A stretch of DNA of 64,000 nt from Siphonodentalium dalli (Eukaryota > Mollusca > Scaphopoda > Gadilida > Siphonodentaliidae). Location of the stretch: assembly GCA_032622095.1 (NCBI GenBank), contig CP136067.1, positions 136,589,990-136,653,989 of the forward strand. The letters are read 5' to 3'. Positions 44,184 to 54,910 of the stretch are shown here, in pieces. The first letter of the stretch is position 1. Each line of letters starts with the position of its first letter. A program made the translations under genes and the position numbers. The notes beneath the pieces are model-generated. The model saw only the letters and a program-made list of their open reading frames with translations, did not search any database and was not told the DNA's origin.

Positions 44184-44390
44184 TTCTATTGGGTGGGTGG
44201 GCTCTTTAAAAACACTTCTTCAAATATTTCCGTTATTTCCAGGGGGGGGTCGGAAAAAAAATTCAGGCACGTATGGCATTTTTTCCCTTTTGATCATTTT
44301 TTGTACCCACCCACCCCCACCGCCAATTTTTTTTCCGTTTTCGGCAGTTTTTTCCGACCATTTTTTGACACCCACCCCCCCTTTTAACAC
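44184..44390. repeat. Purine/pyrimidine-biased repeat (GGGGGGGTCGG...CCCACCCACC)
   Basis: It alternates GGTCGGAAAAAA and CCACCCACCCCC blocks with inverted symmetry. A shorter copy follows at 44700-44790. Confidence 0.55.
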
Positions 44391-45064
44391 TAAAACAGAG
44401 ATTTGCGGAGGGAAATTCACTGTAAACAGCTGTATATGAATTTCTGTGCATACTATTTATCATGGATGTTAACATGGACATGTAAATAGGAATGAGTAAT
44501 TTTGAGGTCATTCGGCCAAAAAAACATGGCTGCCAGCGGCCATCTTGGATTTCAAAATTTGCAACAAAATACAACACGATAACTGCCTGCAGTAGTTTAC
44601 CAGTTAGAATTACATTATTTCTCTCATTCAAACTGATTCAAAGTGGTTTTGAAGCCCAACTCATTGCCAAAACACTAAAAACAAGCAGGAATTTTTTTTT
44701 TTAGTTGCGGAAAAAAATGCTTGTTGGTGGCTTTGACCACCCACCCACCCCGGCATACGTGCCGGAAGAAATTTTTTCACCCCCCCCTGTTATTTCGTCA
44801 AAAACACTTCTTCAAATATCTCCGTTATTTCGTCAAAAACACTTCTTCAAATTTCTCCGTTATTTAGTTAATAAAAATTAAATTAAAATGATCCATTAAA
44901 CATTGATTAACGTTAAAGGTTCTTTCTAAATGGACAATCGACCACGCGTGCCACGCGTGGTTGCGATTGACCATATATTACTGGCCTTTTTGGGTTCCGA
45001 TTGTTCATTTATAAATGGCCAATCCTTAAATAATTGCCTGTTATTATTTGTGGATTTTAGCGAA

Positions 45065-45200
45065 GCGGGGGAAATGAGATTATTATTTCAGCTATTTTCT
45101 ACTACTCTATGGACACCTTCTGAGACACAGACGTTCCAAGTGGTGATGAATTGTAGTATTTTATTTAATTTATGGCATTTACCATCCTCACTGTAGGTTA
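45065..45200. repeat. Diverged fragment of MITE family T3
   Basis: TTTCAGCTATTTTCTACTAC followed by TCTGAGACACAGA corresponds to TTTCAGCTGTTTTCTATTTC and CCGAGACACAGA at 26287-26335. Confidence 0.5.
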
Positions 45201-45436
45201 ATCCAATATTCAAACTGTGAAATATCGATCGATTATTCCATGAGCACACAAAAACGCGCACACACATGTTTATATCTACCGCTTTTGGTCATCTATGTGA
45301 ACAATGTGTGACATTGATTCGTGCGTGCTAATGTGTGTTTTACTGAGATATGACACACATGACCCAATTGACAGCCGACCAATCACGGAACGGGAATCAG
45401 TGAATTTCATCTCGATATATATTTATGTATTGGTGT

Positions 45437-45836
45437 TTAACCCTTTACCCAACAAACCGGCCAAAACCGGCCAAATAAAGCTTCAACAGCCTAAAATATC
45501 TTCGGTCTGTCTCAATAGAACCATACAAATATGGATATCATTGGAACCGGCTCCTTGACCACATTGTGATAGTTACAGTTATGCCCTGTGCCAATGCATT
45601 CTCTTATATATGCGAGTCGACCATAGGTCGCCTCGCATATATAAGAGAATGCATTGGCCTAAAAAAAATCTTTTTTTAACACTTTTTACCATTTTTTCTT
45701 ACATTCTTTAACAATTTTATAATTTGTAATGTGTTAAGCCAATGCATTCTCTTATATATGCGAGGCGACCTATGGTCGACTCGCATATATAAGAGAATGC
45801 ATTGGCACAGGGCCCTTCTGTTGGGTAAAGGGTTAA
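45437..45836. mobile_element. TTAA-flanked element containing a nested palindromic element
   Basis: The outer ends are TTAACCCTTTACCCAAC and GTTGGGTAAAGGGTTAA. Inside, CCCTGTGCC...GGCACAGGG bounds a family K core with two intact 69-bp palindromes (45590-45658 and 45738-45806). Confidence 0.87.
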
Positions 45837-45924
45837 CGTCGCTTTCAGCAGCCATGGCTATATCACGACGTTGTCAGTTTTATTGATGTAGAGAAAGTCC
45901 ATGCACTAATGTAACGCTAACAGT

Positions 45925-46158
45925 GTTTTCATTGGCTGGAAGAATAACCCATTGTGCCCAGCGAAACCACCGACCATCGGCAAGTAACTGTCAACTCACA
46001 CACATAGCGATATGGGCTACAAAGTCAGCGATGACTCCATCGGGAATTGAACCCATATCGCCAGCGTCGGAGGGCGAGTCGGTCTGCAGCAGAGCCCCTT
46101 ATCGACTGAGCCACAGATGAGCAGACCGCCTTACCGACTGAGCCACATAGGCTCTCAT
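45925..46158 (-). mobile_element. tRNA-derived SINE
   Basis: On the minus strand it reads, in order, an A-box-like TGGCTCAGTCGGTAAGGCGG, a second TGGCTCAGTCGATAAGGGGC, then a B box GGGTTCAATTCCC (revcomp of about 46050-46063), and a 3' body with GGTCGGTGGTTTCGCTGGGC. A and B boxes in tRNA spacing plus a unique tail define a tRNA-SINE; the doubled A box suggests a partly duplicated head. Confidence 0.75.
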
Positions 46159-46219
46159 TTCATCTCGATAATCTTAATCACAGAGGTTTGTTTGGCGATG
46201 GCTTTACCGTACAGTAAGG

Positions 46220-46618
46220 CTGAAATAGTCACTGTCACCCTCTTTCGTTCAGTTGGGTACCCAGTTTTTTTTAATTTTCAGTTGGGTACCCAGCTTTTGT
46301 AAAATTTACATTTAGGTACCCAGCTTTATGAAATCTCACACAGAGCGTGATTTAATTAGTGTTCGACGTCAGTTGATTGCGAAATGAACCTTTTAAATTT
46401 GTGATTACCGGTACTTGTTTATATGATATATATTGTGTCACGATGCTTGAAAATAATAGCAGAGAAGAATTGTAGATATTGGACATATAGGTACTGCAGT
46501 CTGCTTTAACACAGCTGGGTACCCAAATGTAAATGTTTCAAAAGCTAGGTACCCAACTGAAAGTTTTAAAAAGCTGGTACCCAACTGAACGAAAGGGGGT
46601 GATAATAACCATTTCAGC
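46220..46618. mobile_element. MITE with CTGAAAT ends and triplicated GGTACCCA words
   Basis: The left arm CTGAAATAGTCACTGTCACC and right arm GGTGATAATAACCATTTCAG are inverted. Each arm carries about three tandem TTCAGTTGGGTACCCAGCTT units, so the ends can pair in several registers. Confidence 0.8.
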
Positions 46619-46844
46619 TACAGTATAAGTGTCTATAAGACAACGGAATTCTAAGCAACAGCAATTGCCAAGACTTAGTGTAATAATAGCTAAATACCCC
46701 AACCCCTGTCGCTGCGTCCCTGCTGCTGGGTCTGATTTAGCCGAAGATATATCATCATCACGCATATATAGGAAGCTGAACAAGGATATAATGCATGTGC
46801 ATGCACTACAAAGAATGTGGTGCATAAAAATAATATAATGGCTG

Positions 46845-47012
46845 TGCATTGTGTATCCGGACCAGGAAGTTGTTGATACATTATCAAGTTTGGTGCCATG
46901 TTCATCTTTCTGTAATAGGATATAATGACATCAAACATATTTGCTCATTCATGTGTGGTTGTTATTGTCACACAGTCTTGTTATAATTTCAAAAGATACA
47001 CAACCGATACAT
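46845..47012. repeat. Dispersed direct repeat, copy 1
   Basis: TATCCGGACCAGGAAGTT ... AATGACATCAAACATATT matches 47690-47870. Confidence 0.7.
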
Positions 47013-47476
47013 ATATGTGACCCGCCATATCAAATCCAGTCGTAAGTCGGGATTGTTTTTACCCTGTGCCAATGCATTCTCTTATATATGCGAGTCGACC
47101 ATAGGTCGCCTCGCATATATAAGAGAATGCATTGGCCTAACAATTTTTTATCATTTTTTTTTAAATAAATGTTTCTGACAATTTTTAGGACATAAAATAA
47201 AAAACATTACCCTGCAGGGAGCCCCACACATATATAGAAGCACATAGAAGGGTGTCGTCTGCTCGTGTTTGTCTGGGGCTATGTATGGGTGAAATTATAA
47301 AATTGTTAAAGAATACAAGAAAAAATTATTAAAATTGTAAGAAATTGTTAGGCCAATGCATTCTCTTATATATGCGAGGTGACCTATGGTCGACTCGCAT
47401 ATATAAGAGAATGCATTGGCACAGGGTAAAAAAAAATCCCGACTTACGACTGGATTTGATATGGCGGGTCACATAT
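47013..47476. mobile_element. Palindrome-bearing MITE, family K (copy 2, complete)
   Basis: It has the ATATGTGACCCGCCATAT ends and both 69-bp palindromes (47068-47136 and 47352-47420). This is the reference copy for the collapsed one at 31721-32127. Confidence 0.9.
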
Positions 47477-47689
47477 AAAGATTGACAAAATAGTCTAGAC
47501 CCTTTTCTCAAAAAGGGCCTGGATAATTGTGTTAAAAGGCACCCGGGTGATTGTACATAATTCGAATTTACACTGTAATTTACACTGTTATATTAAACGA
47601 ACGTTTAATATCACAATTTATAGAATGGGTTTATTGAATGGAATAAGGGTAGGATCATGTAATAAATATATATGTAGGAAATAGCTGTG

Positions 47690-47870
47690 CATTGTTTATC
47701 CGGACCAGGAAGTTATATATACATAATCACATTCGATGCTATTTTAACCTCCATGTAACGGGAGATAATGACATCAAACATATTAGCTCATTCGTGAGCG
47801 GTTGTTATTGTCACTATATGTTAGATAACGAATTTCAAAATATACACAACAGATACACGCGATCGCATTT
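47690..47870. repeat. Dispersed direct repeat, copy 2
   Basis: Diverged match to 46845-47012, so the segment existed twice on either side of the family K insertion. A neighbouring block (47600-47670, GAATGGGTTTATTGAATGGA) recurs at about 61535. Confidence 0.65.
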
Positions 47871-47939
47871 CATTTCCACCACCACGACGCATGCCCATAA
47901 ACTAGAACCGCGTGTTTCTTATCTGTTCTTACTTTTACT

Positions 47940-49516
47940 TTAACCCTTTGAACCCGTAACACCGATATTTAGGTGCAAACGAACCGTGACTATATCCCGT
48001 AACACCGATATTTCGGTGCAGCGACGACATGATTCGGTAGCAAATTTATATATAGTATAACGAGCGTCAGACCCACTGATTTATATTTAAATTGCTCCCA
48101 CATATGTCAGCGGCGCCCATGGTGCGTATGGAATGGTTGACCGCTAGTATCGGGTAGAAATATATGCGCATGCGCATAGCATATAATCTACAAAAACATA
48201 CGATATTTTAAGCGAACTGTGCCGCTATGTTTACGGCATATAATTTCGTGTTCCCCGTGTGTGTACAGAACAGACATAATTTAGACACACAGTTTCAGTT
48301 TAAATTACCCTCGCATATATTAACCAGTGTTCTGCTACATATGGGGAAGGGTCTATCGCATATGAAGTTGATTTATTCGCGCATGCGCAGACTAGCGCAA
48401 TAACAAATAAATGGTTTATAACGTACTTATACACGACATACCCACTAATATATATATTTAAATTGGCCTATTGAAGTCAACGCTGGCAAAGGTGTCTATA
48501 TGGATTGGCTGCCCGCTAGAAACGGCTAGGTAAATATGCGCATGGGCGCAGGCTATAATTCATTTTTTTAAATGCGTTTAAGTGAAATGTGGCGCTATAT
48601 ATGACATTTTGTTGCATGTTTCACATGTTAGTACAGTAGACACAACCTAGACAGCTTACTTGAACAATGGGGCCACGATATATATGTTACGGGAAATTAC
48701 GTTGTTTCTGGTCTCTGTAATATCAGTCTCTGTTGTGCCACATGCAGCAAAAAGTCTATCGCATATCAAGTTGACTTACTCGCGCATGGTCAGGTATATC
48801 TTAATTTCACATTAGGATATTGGTTGCATCGAAACGCAATTCGCTGATGTATAATTACAACGTTATAAGCTAGAATTCGTTTGTCCTGCAAATTTCGGGT
48901 AGTTGCCCAGTAACCGTTTCTAAGGCGAGATCGGGTGGCAAAGTCTCCCGATCTTACAATGATCAGTGGTCCGTGCATGCATATATCATGCCTGCACAGT
49001 TTCAGGTAGGTGTCCCCTTTCAACATAACCAACACCATGCGACTAGACACTGTCTAAATTAAGGCAAAACATACCACTGAATGGTTAGTGCAATTATGTC
49101 ATTCGATCAGTTGTGGTATTTGCTTAGCAACCGTTGCTACCCTTAAATGGGATATTTGGTTCACTATTCTGCATGGTCGGGTATATATCAAATTTCACGT
49201 TAGGGTAGTATCTGCATCAAAAAACGCAATCACTGAGGTTGAATTACGACGCTATAAGCTATATTTACATTTTTCAGTCAATTCCGGGTAGTTGCCTAGC
49301 AACCGTTACCAAGGAGTTGCCGCGAGGCAAAGTCTCGCGATCTTATAATGATCGCTGATCCATGGGGGACAAACCTGTAAAGTTTCAGACCGGTGTCGCA
49401 ATTTGAACATAATCAACACCATGCTACTAGACACTGTCAAATTTAAGCGGACATACCACTGGGAGCCCCGGGTCAGGGTGTCGATCACTGTGGGGCGCCA
49501 GGGTTCAAAGGGTTAA
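47940..49516. mobile_element. TTAA-flanked element of 1577 bp with internal tandem units
   Basis: The ends TTAACCCTTTGAACCC and GGGTTCAAAGGGTTAA are inverted. The inside holds about four diverged units of about 350 bp (near 48061, 48430, 48785 and 49160), with recurring ATGCGCATG, TTTACGGCATATAATT-like and GGTTGCTAAG-like words. No transposase frame. Confidence 0.75.
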
Positions 49517-50140
49517 ACATATTTTATTCGTATATAAATATACAAAAGGGATCTGTTCTTATCTACTGTGATATTTTCGACGAGACGACTGACGGCGTCA
49601 CATTGATTGCTTGTGATAATGACCAATGCAGGAAGCATGTGAATACATTATGATCTTCTACGACCTTAGCAGAGAGGCATCCGACAAAGGGAAAGAGAGA
49701 TCGAGATGTTTATTGACTCCTTGAAGGAGAGATATGTGTGCAAGTAGATACATGTTTATAAATACAATAGTGACATTCCATTTATATCAATTTCACTTAC
49801 ATAAGGCCGGTTAACGAATGTCCGTATACATGTGAGCGAAAATTACCAATGCAAGAACGGTGTGCATGCATGTGTACATTATGATCTTCTACGACCTTAG
49901 CAGAGAGGCATCCATCAAAAACTAAAGCTAGTAATCATCAGAACCAAACAGAAGTCGTCAATGCGTTCGATGTAGTTTGTAAATTGACGAACCATATTGA
50001 GAATTGGCTAGCTGAGCCTGACTGGGAAGATCACCACTGAGAAAGACGTAGATAGAAATGACATACTGAAAGCTAATACACTCATCGACCATATGCTTTT
50101 CTAGTTATTCTCGCAAGATGACACTCAAGTCCCATATATG
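49517..50140. repeat. Direct repeat of about 220 bp
   Basis: ACATTATGATCTTCTACGAC plus CTTAGCAGAGAGGCATCC occurs near 49647 and again near 49877, with similar lead-in sequence (GACCAATGCAGGAAG and TACCAATGCAAGAACGG). Confidence 0.65.
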
Positions 50141-50795
50141 GTAGATTAATCTAATATATATTTTGGGACTTCTGTTTGTCTGTCTGTCTGTTAGCTATGG
50201 CCGGGAAAACGGCTGGACCGATTGAACTCAAACTTCCAATCTAAGGTTAAAAACTCACAGGCAGTGTTTACCACCGTTTTGGAGAAGCTCAGAGCACCCA
50301 TTCTCCACTCTCAGTCACAAAAATGACCGCCATTGGCACGGTGGTTTTAATCGCGTTGATAGTTAAAGAGTGTTCGTATCCACAGTGTCGTTGATAAAGA
50401 GCGTATGCGTGTAATGTGATTCTTACGTCTGGGTCCACACGTGAGCGTGACTGTATCCAGACATGAGCGTGTTGTGTGATTCTTACGCACTTAGGGCTTC
50501 CTAGGAACGGGGGAGATTTTCATCGGGTCAGTTTTTTTCGCCCGAGGTGATCTTCACATTCAAACGGGTACCCACAAATGATATATATGTGTGTGTCCTT
50601 TATAGACTCGAACCGATTGAGCTGAAACTTGCTACCCGCGGGAAGTGTCATGGACGGATTCAATTGTGACCCCGACCTGACATTGACCTTGAAAATGATC
50701 AATTCGAGGTCAAATCGGGTAAAACTGGCGGATTTCGACGAAATTTTACACCTAGGTGCAGCATACGTGTCTCGGAAGCTGTTGCAATTGCTTTT

Positions 50796-51830
50796 TCGAA
50801 CAAAGCCATGAGACGAACCACGCCAGTTGTGATTCTTATGTCTGTCTTCGTACTTAGGGGTTCCAAGGAACGGGGGAGATTTTCATCGGGTAAGTTTTTC
50901 CGCCTGAGGTGATCTTCACCTTGAAACGGGTACCCACAAACGTACCTCTTTTAGGGACGGGTACCATCACGGGACGGGTACCATCATTTCTCTTGATTAA
51001 AAAGGCAGAATTAACTCAAATTAAATTAAAAAATTAACGGATTTCGACGAAATTTGATACCTGGGGATACTTTTGTCGGGGGAGTGTTTTGGACGGGTCA
51101 AACCGTTACCCCGACCTGATCTTGACCTTCAAAATTGTCAATTCAAGGTCAAAGCCCGGACGAAGTCGGGTCACCTGCTAGTCTAATATATATTTTGGGA
51201 CTTCTGTCTGTTTGTCTGTTAGCTATGGCCGGGAAACGGCTGGACCGATTGAGCTCAAACTTCCAATCTAAGGTTAAAAATTCACGAGCAGTGTTTACCG
51301 CCGTTTTGGAGAAGTTCCGATCACCCCTTCTCCACTCCCAGTCACCAAAATGACCGTCCTTGGCACTGTGGGGTTAATCGCGTTGATAGTTAAAGAGCGT
51401 TCGTATCCGCAGTGTCGTTGATAAAGAGCATATGCGTGTAGTGTGATTCTTATGTCTGGGCCAGACGTGAGTGTGTCTGTACCCAGACATGAGCGTGTTG
51501 TGTGATTCTTATGTCTGTCTTCGTACTTAGGGGTTCCAAGGAACGGGGGAGATCTTCATCGGGTAAGTTTTTCCGCCCGAGGTTATCTTCACATTGAAAC
51601 GGGTACACACAAACATACCTCTTTTAGGGACGGGTATCATCACGGGACGGGTACCATCATTTCTCTTGATTAAAAAGGCAGAATTAACTCAAAATAAATT
51701 AAAAAATTAACGCATTTCGACGAAATTTGATACCTAGGGATACTTTTGTCGCGGGGGGGGGGGGGGTGGTGTTTTCGACGGGTCAAATCGTGACCCCGAC
51801 CTGGCCTTGACCTTCAAAATGGTAAACTTT
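50796..51830 (+). repeat. 1035-bp tandem duplication, copy 1
   Basis: TCGAACAAAGCCATGAGACG at 50796 recurs at 51831 with a constant offset of 1035 bp. Copies differ at few positions, including the length of a G run near 51755-51768. Confidence 0.9.
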
Positions 51831-52860
51831 TCGAACAAAGCCATGAGACGAACCACGCCAGTTGTGATTCTTATGTCTGTCTTCGTACTTAGGGGTTCCA
51901 AGGAACGGGGGAGATTTTCATCGGGTAAGTTTTTCCGCCTGAGGTGATCTTCACCTTGAAACGGGTACCCACAAACGTACCTCTTTTGGGGACGGGTACC
52001 ATCACGGGACGGGTACCATCATTTCTCTTGATTAAAAAGGCAGAATTAACTCAAATTAAATAAAAAAATTAACGGATTTCGACGAAATTTGATACCTGGG
52101 GATACTTTTGTCGGGGGAGTGTTTTGGACGGGTCAAACCGTTACCCCGACCTGATCTTGACCTTCAAAATTGTCAATTCAAGGTCAAAGCCCGGACGACG
52201 TCGGGTCACCTGCTAGTCTAATATATATTTTGGGACTTCTGTCTGTTTGTCTGTTAGCTATGGCCGGGAAACGGCTGGACCGATTGAGCTCAAACTTCCA
52301 ATCTAAGGTTAAAAATTCACGAGCAGTGTTTACCGCCGTTTTGGAGAAGTTCCGATCACCCCTTCTCCACTCCCAGTCACCAAAATGACCGTCCTTGGCA
52401 CTGTGGGGTTAATCGCGTTGATAGTTAAAGAGCGTTCGTATCCGCAGTGTCGTTGATAAAGAGCATATGCGTGTAGTGTGATTCTTATGTCTGGGCCAGA
52501 CGTGAGTGTGTCTGTATCCAGACATGAGCGTGTTGTGTGATTCTTATGTCTGTCTTCGTACTTAGGGGTTCCAAGGAACGGGGGAGATCTTCATCGGGTA
52601 AGTTTTTCCGCCCGAGGTTATCTTCACATTGAAACGGGTACACACAAACATACCTCTTTTAGGGACGGGTATCATCACGGGACGGGTACCATCATTTCTC
52701 TTGATTAAAAAGGCAGAATTAACTCAAAATAAATTAAAAAATTAACGCATTTCGACGAAATTTGATACCTAGGGATACTTTTGTCGCGGGGGGGGGGGGT
52801 GGTGTTTTCGACGGGTCAAATCGTGACCCCGACCTGGCCTTGACCTTCAAAATGGTAAAT
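51831..52860 (+). repeat. 1035-bp tandem duplication, copy 2
   Basis: It follows copy 1 to the AAAATGGTAAA near 52860, where copy 1 joins the next unit (AAACTTTTCGAAC) and this copy continues into single-copy sequence (AAATTCAGGGTC). Confidence 0.9.
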
Positions 52861-53039
52861 TCAGGGTCAAATCGGGTAAAACGGACGGATTTCGACGAAA
52901 TTTTATACCTAGAGGTACTTTTGTCCGAGGAGTGTTTTGGACGGGTCAAATCGTTACCCCGACCTGACCTTGACCTTCAAAATGGTCAATTCAAGGTCAA
53001 AGTCTGGACGAAGTCGGGTCACCTGCTAGTCTATTTATC

Positions 53040-54625
53040 AAATCCACATACTTAGTAGGTCCACAGTATACACCGGTGGCGTTAATCAGTTATGGTATGG
53101 CATAACGAGTTATGGGCTCTCTATGGACTAGACACGGCTGGTGGCGGACTGACTTGTCGTGCAGAGAAGTTATCACGAAAGACAGAGAATGGCAGTACAG
53201 TCCCCGGTATACTGAATCACTTATAATGTAGACGCGAGTGAGGTGTCTCTATGGACTAGATACGACTACACCTTACCATCTGATGGTTCCCGAACTAATC
53301 ACGTTCTTCGCTTTGAATTAGATTTCATAAAACCATGTCACGACTGGTGTCCCGATATCCGGGATGTGGCTAGACGGTCTCCGTTGGGGGTTGTCCATTT
53401 TGAAATTTCCATCTGCTGGTACCTCAAGCTGATGGAATATTCAACCTGACACCCTAAGGTTGGACTATTTCCGACTTATTGCCATTTAAAACTTATGGCC
53501 ATTTAAAAATATTCCGCTGTGGGTCTTAAAACAAAATATACCCCACTAATTACTGTTTGGAAATTCAATTTCAACCTATTTGTGTTGTAAAAAAATCCAA
53601 CTAATGTTTTGTCAGGCATTACGTTTCCAAATGTTAAATTTTTGACCCAAACTATCCCCCCTATGTCGCCACGTCACTGTCCCATAGACATGCATCAAAA
53701 ACATAACATTGGTAATATATTTCTTTGCCAATACTAGTACATGTTATTTAATAATGTGTTTCACACCGACTTAATTACAGGTCTTAGTTAGAGATTACAT
53801 AATTTAGGCGACTTTTGTGAGTCAATTTCGCGATTTACATGAATGTATTATCCCGGGGGAAATTGCATGATCGTAAGCGACGCAAAGCAAGATTGACCCA
53901 TAAATGTTTCCTAACACATGCAATAGCGGGCTTGAAATTCACCTACAGTTATCCGTGTTATATATTATTTAATGATTTAAAGTTCCCCGCCATGCAGAAC
54001 TTCAGATCAAAAGTTGTGAATTTGTGGTATATGATATCTACGGGCGTAGTCAGTCCATAGAGATGCATGGCATCATATATAGCCTGGTACCATACCGCTT
54101 TGTTACTGGTATCACCCGATGCAACCAGTAGGTAGTATACCCTTGCATCTCTGTATCGAATTCCCCACTGACGGTAGATGCTTTGCCTTAATAAAATAGG
54201 TGTGATAATAAAGGAAACTATTACAAGAACATGATTGTTCTTTCACTATAATACTCACCTGAGTTGAACCCACATGGCGGTTGCGCTCCAAAATACACCC
54301 TATATTTAATAATAATAACCCAAACTAATAATATTCGCTTTTGAATTTTTTCCGGTATCGAAATAGGTCGGTACATACTTGAACTATCTTTTACGAGCAT
54401 TGTATGTCCCAGAGTGACGCATTGAAGTCATAAAAATTCAACTTTGTTTGGGTCCCAAAAAATTTAAACAGCCATATGCAAGGCGTGGAACAGAAAAGAG
54501 TGTTCCATGTTAGTCTATTCCTGATATGGTAGAAATAAAGAGCGTTTGTTTTTAATCTGAAATTGAAAACAGATGGAAAAAAATAATGCGGGAAATATAT
54601 TTCTTAGTGATTATCTGTTCCTTAA
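53040..54625. other. Intergenic stretch with minor repeats
   Basis: 53450-53640 is related to 36720-36960. 54090-54170 (ACTGGTATCACCCGATGCAACC) is related to 59990-60065. No gene that I can support. Confidence 0.4.
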
Positions 54626-54629
54626 TAGA

Positions 54630-54794
54630 GTACTTCACTATATGTGAAGGTCCCAACTCGAAATTGCATGTTTTTCTGAGACTTTTGTGAGCCGGTATCG
54701 CAATAAACATTGAATTAATTACCCAGGAAAAGTTCCATAATTGTCACTTAAATTGTGAAATTTCGAGTTGGGACCTTCACCTACAGTGACGTAC
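54630..54794. mobile_element. Small palindromic MITE (165 bp)
   Basis: GTGAAGGTCCCAACTCGAAA on the left pairs with TTTCGAGTTGGGACCTTCAC on the right, and GTAC lies at both outer ends. Confidence 0.8.
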
Positions 54795-54910
54795 ATTATT
54801 AAGAAAGAGATAATAACTAACTTGAAGAAATATATTCCCCGCATTATTTGTTCGACTGTATAAGGTTCCCTGTCAAAAATAATTCCCAGGTTTTGTACAG
54901 GTGGAATATG

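Larger units (their letters stand above)
50151..53035 (+). repeat. Three tandem units that start CTAATATATATTTTGGGACT
   Basis: Units start at 50151, 51183 and 52218. Each reads CTTCTGTCTGTTTGTCTGTT, then CGGCTGGACCGATTGAGCT, GGGACGGGTACC, ACCCCGACCTGACCTTGACC, and ends GTCGGGTCACCTGCTAGT. Non-coding. Confidence 0.85.

Noticed and set aside
44005-44439. Open frame of 144 codons
   Set aside because: Its second half is the GGTCGGAAAAAA/CCCACCC repeat; the first half has no recognisable similarity.
47692-47943. Open frame of 83 codons
   Set aside because: It lies in a dispersed repeat whose other copy (46845-47012) does not keep the frame.
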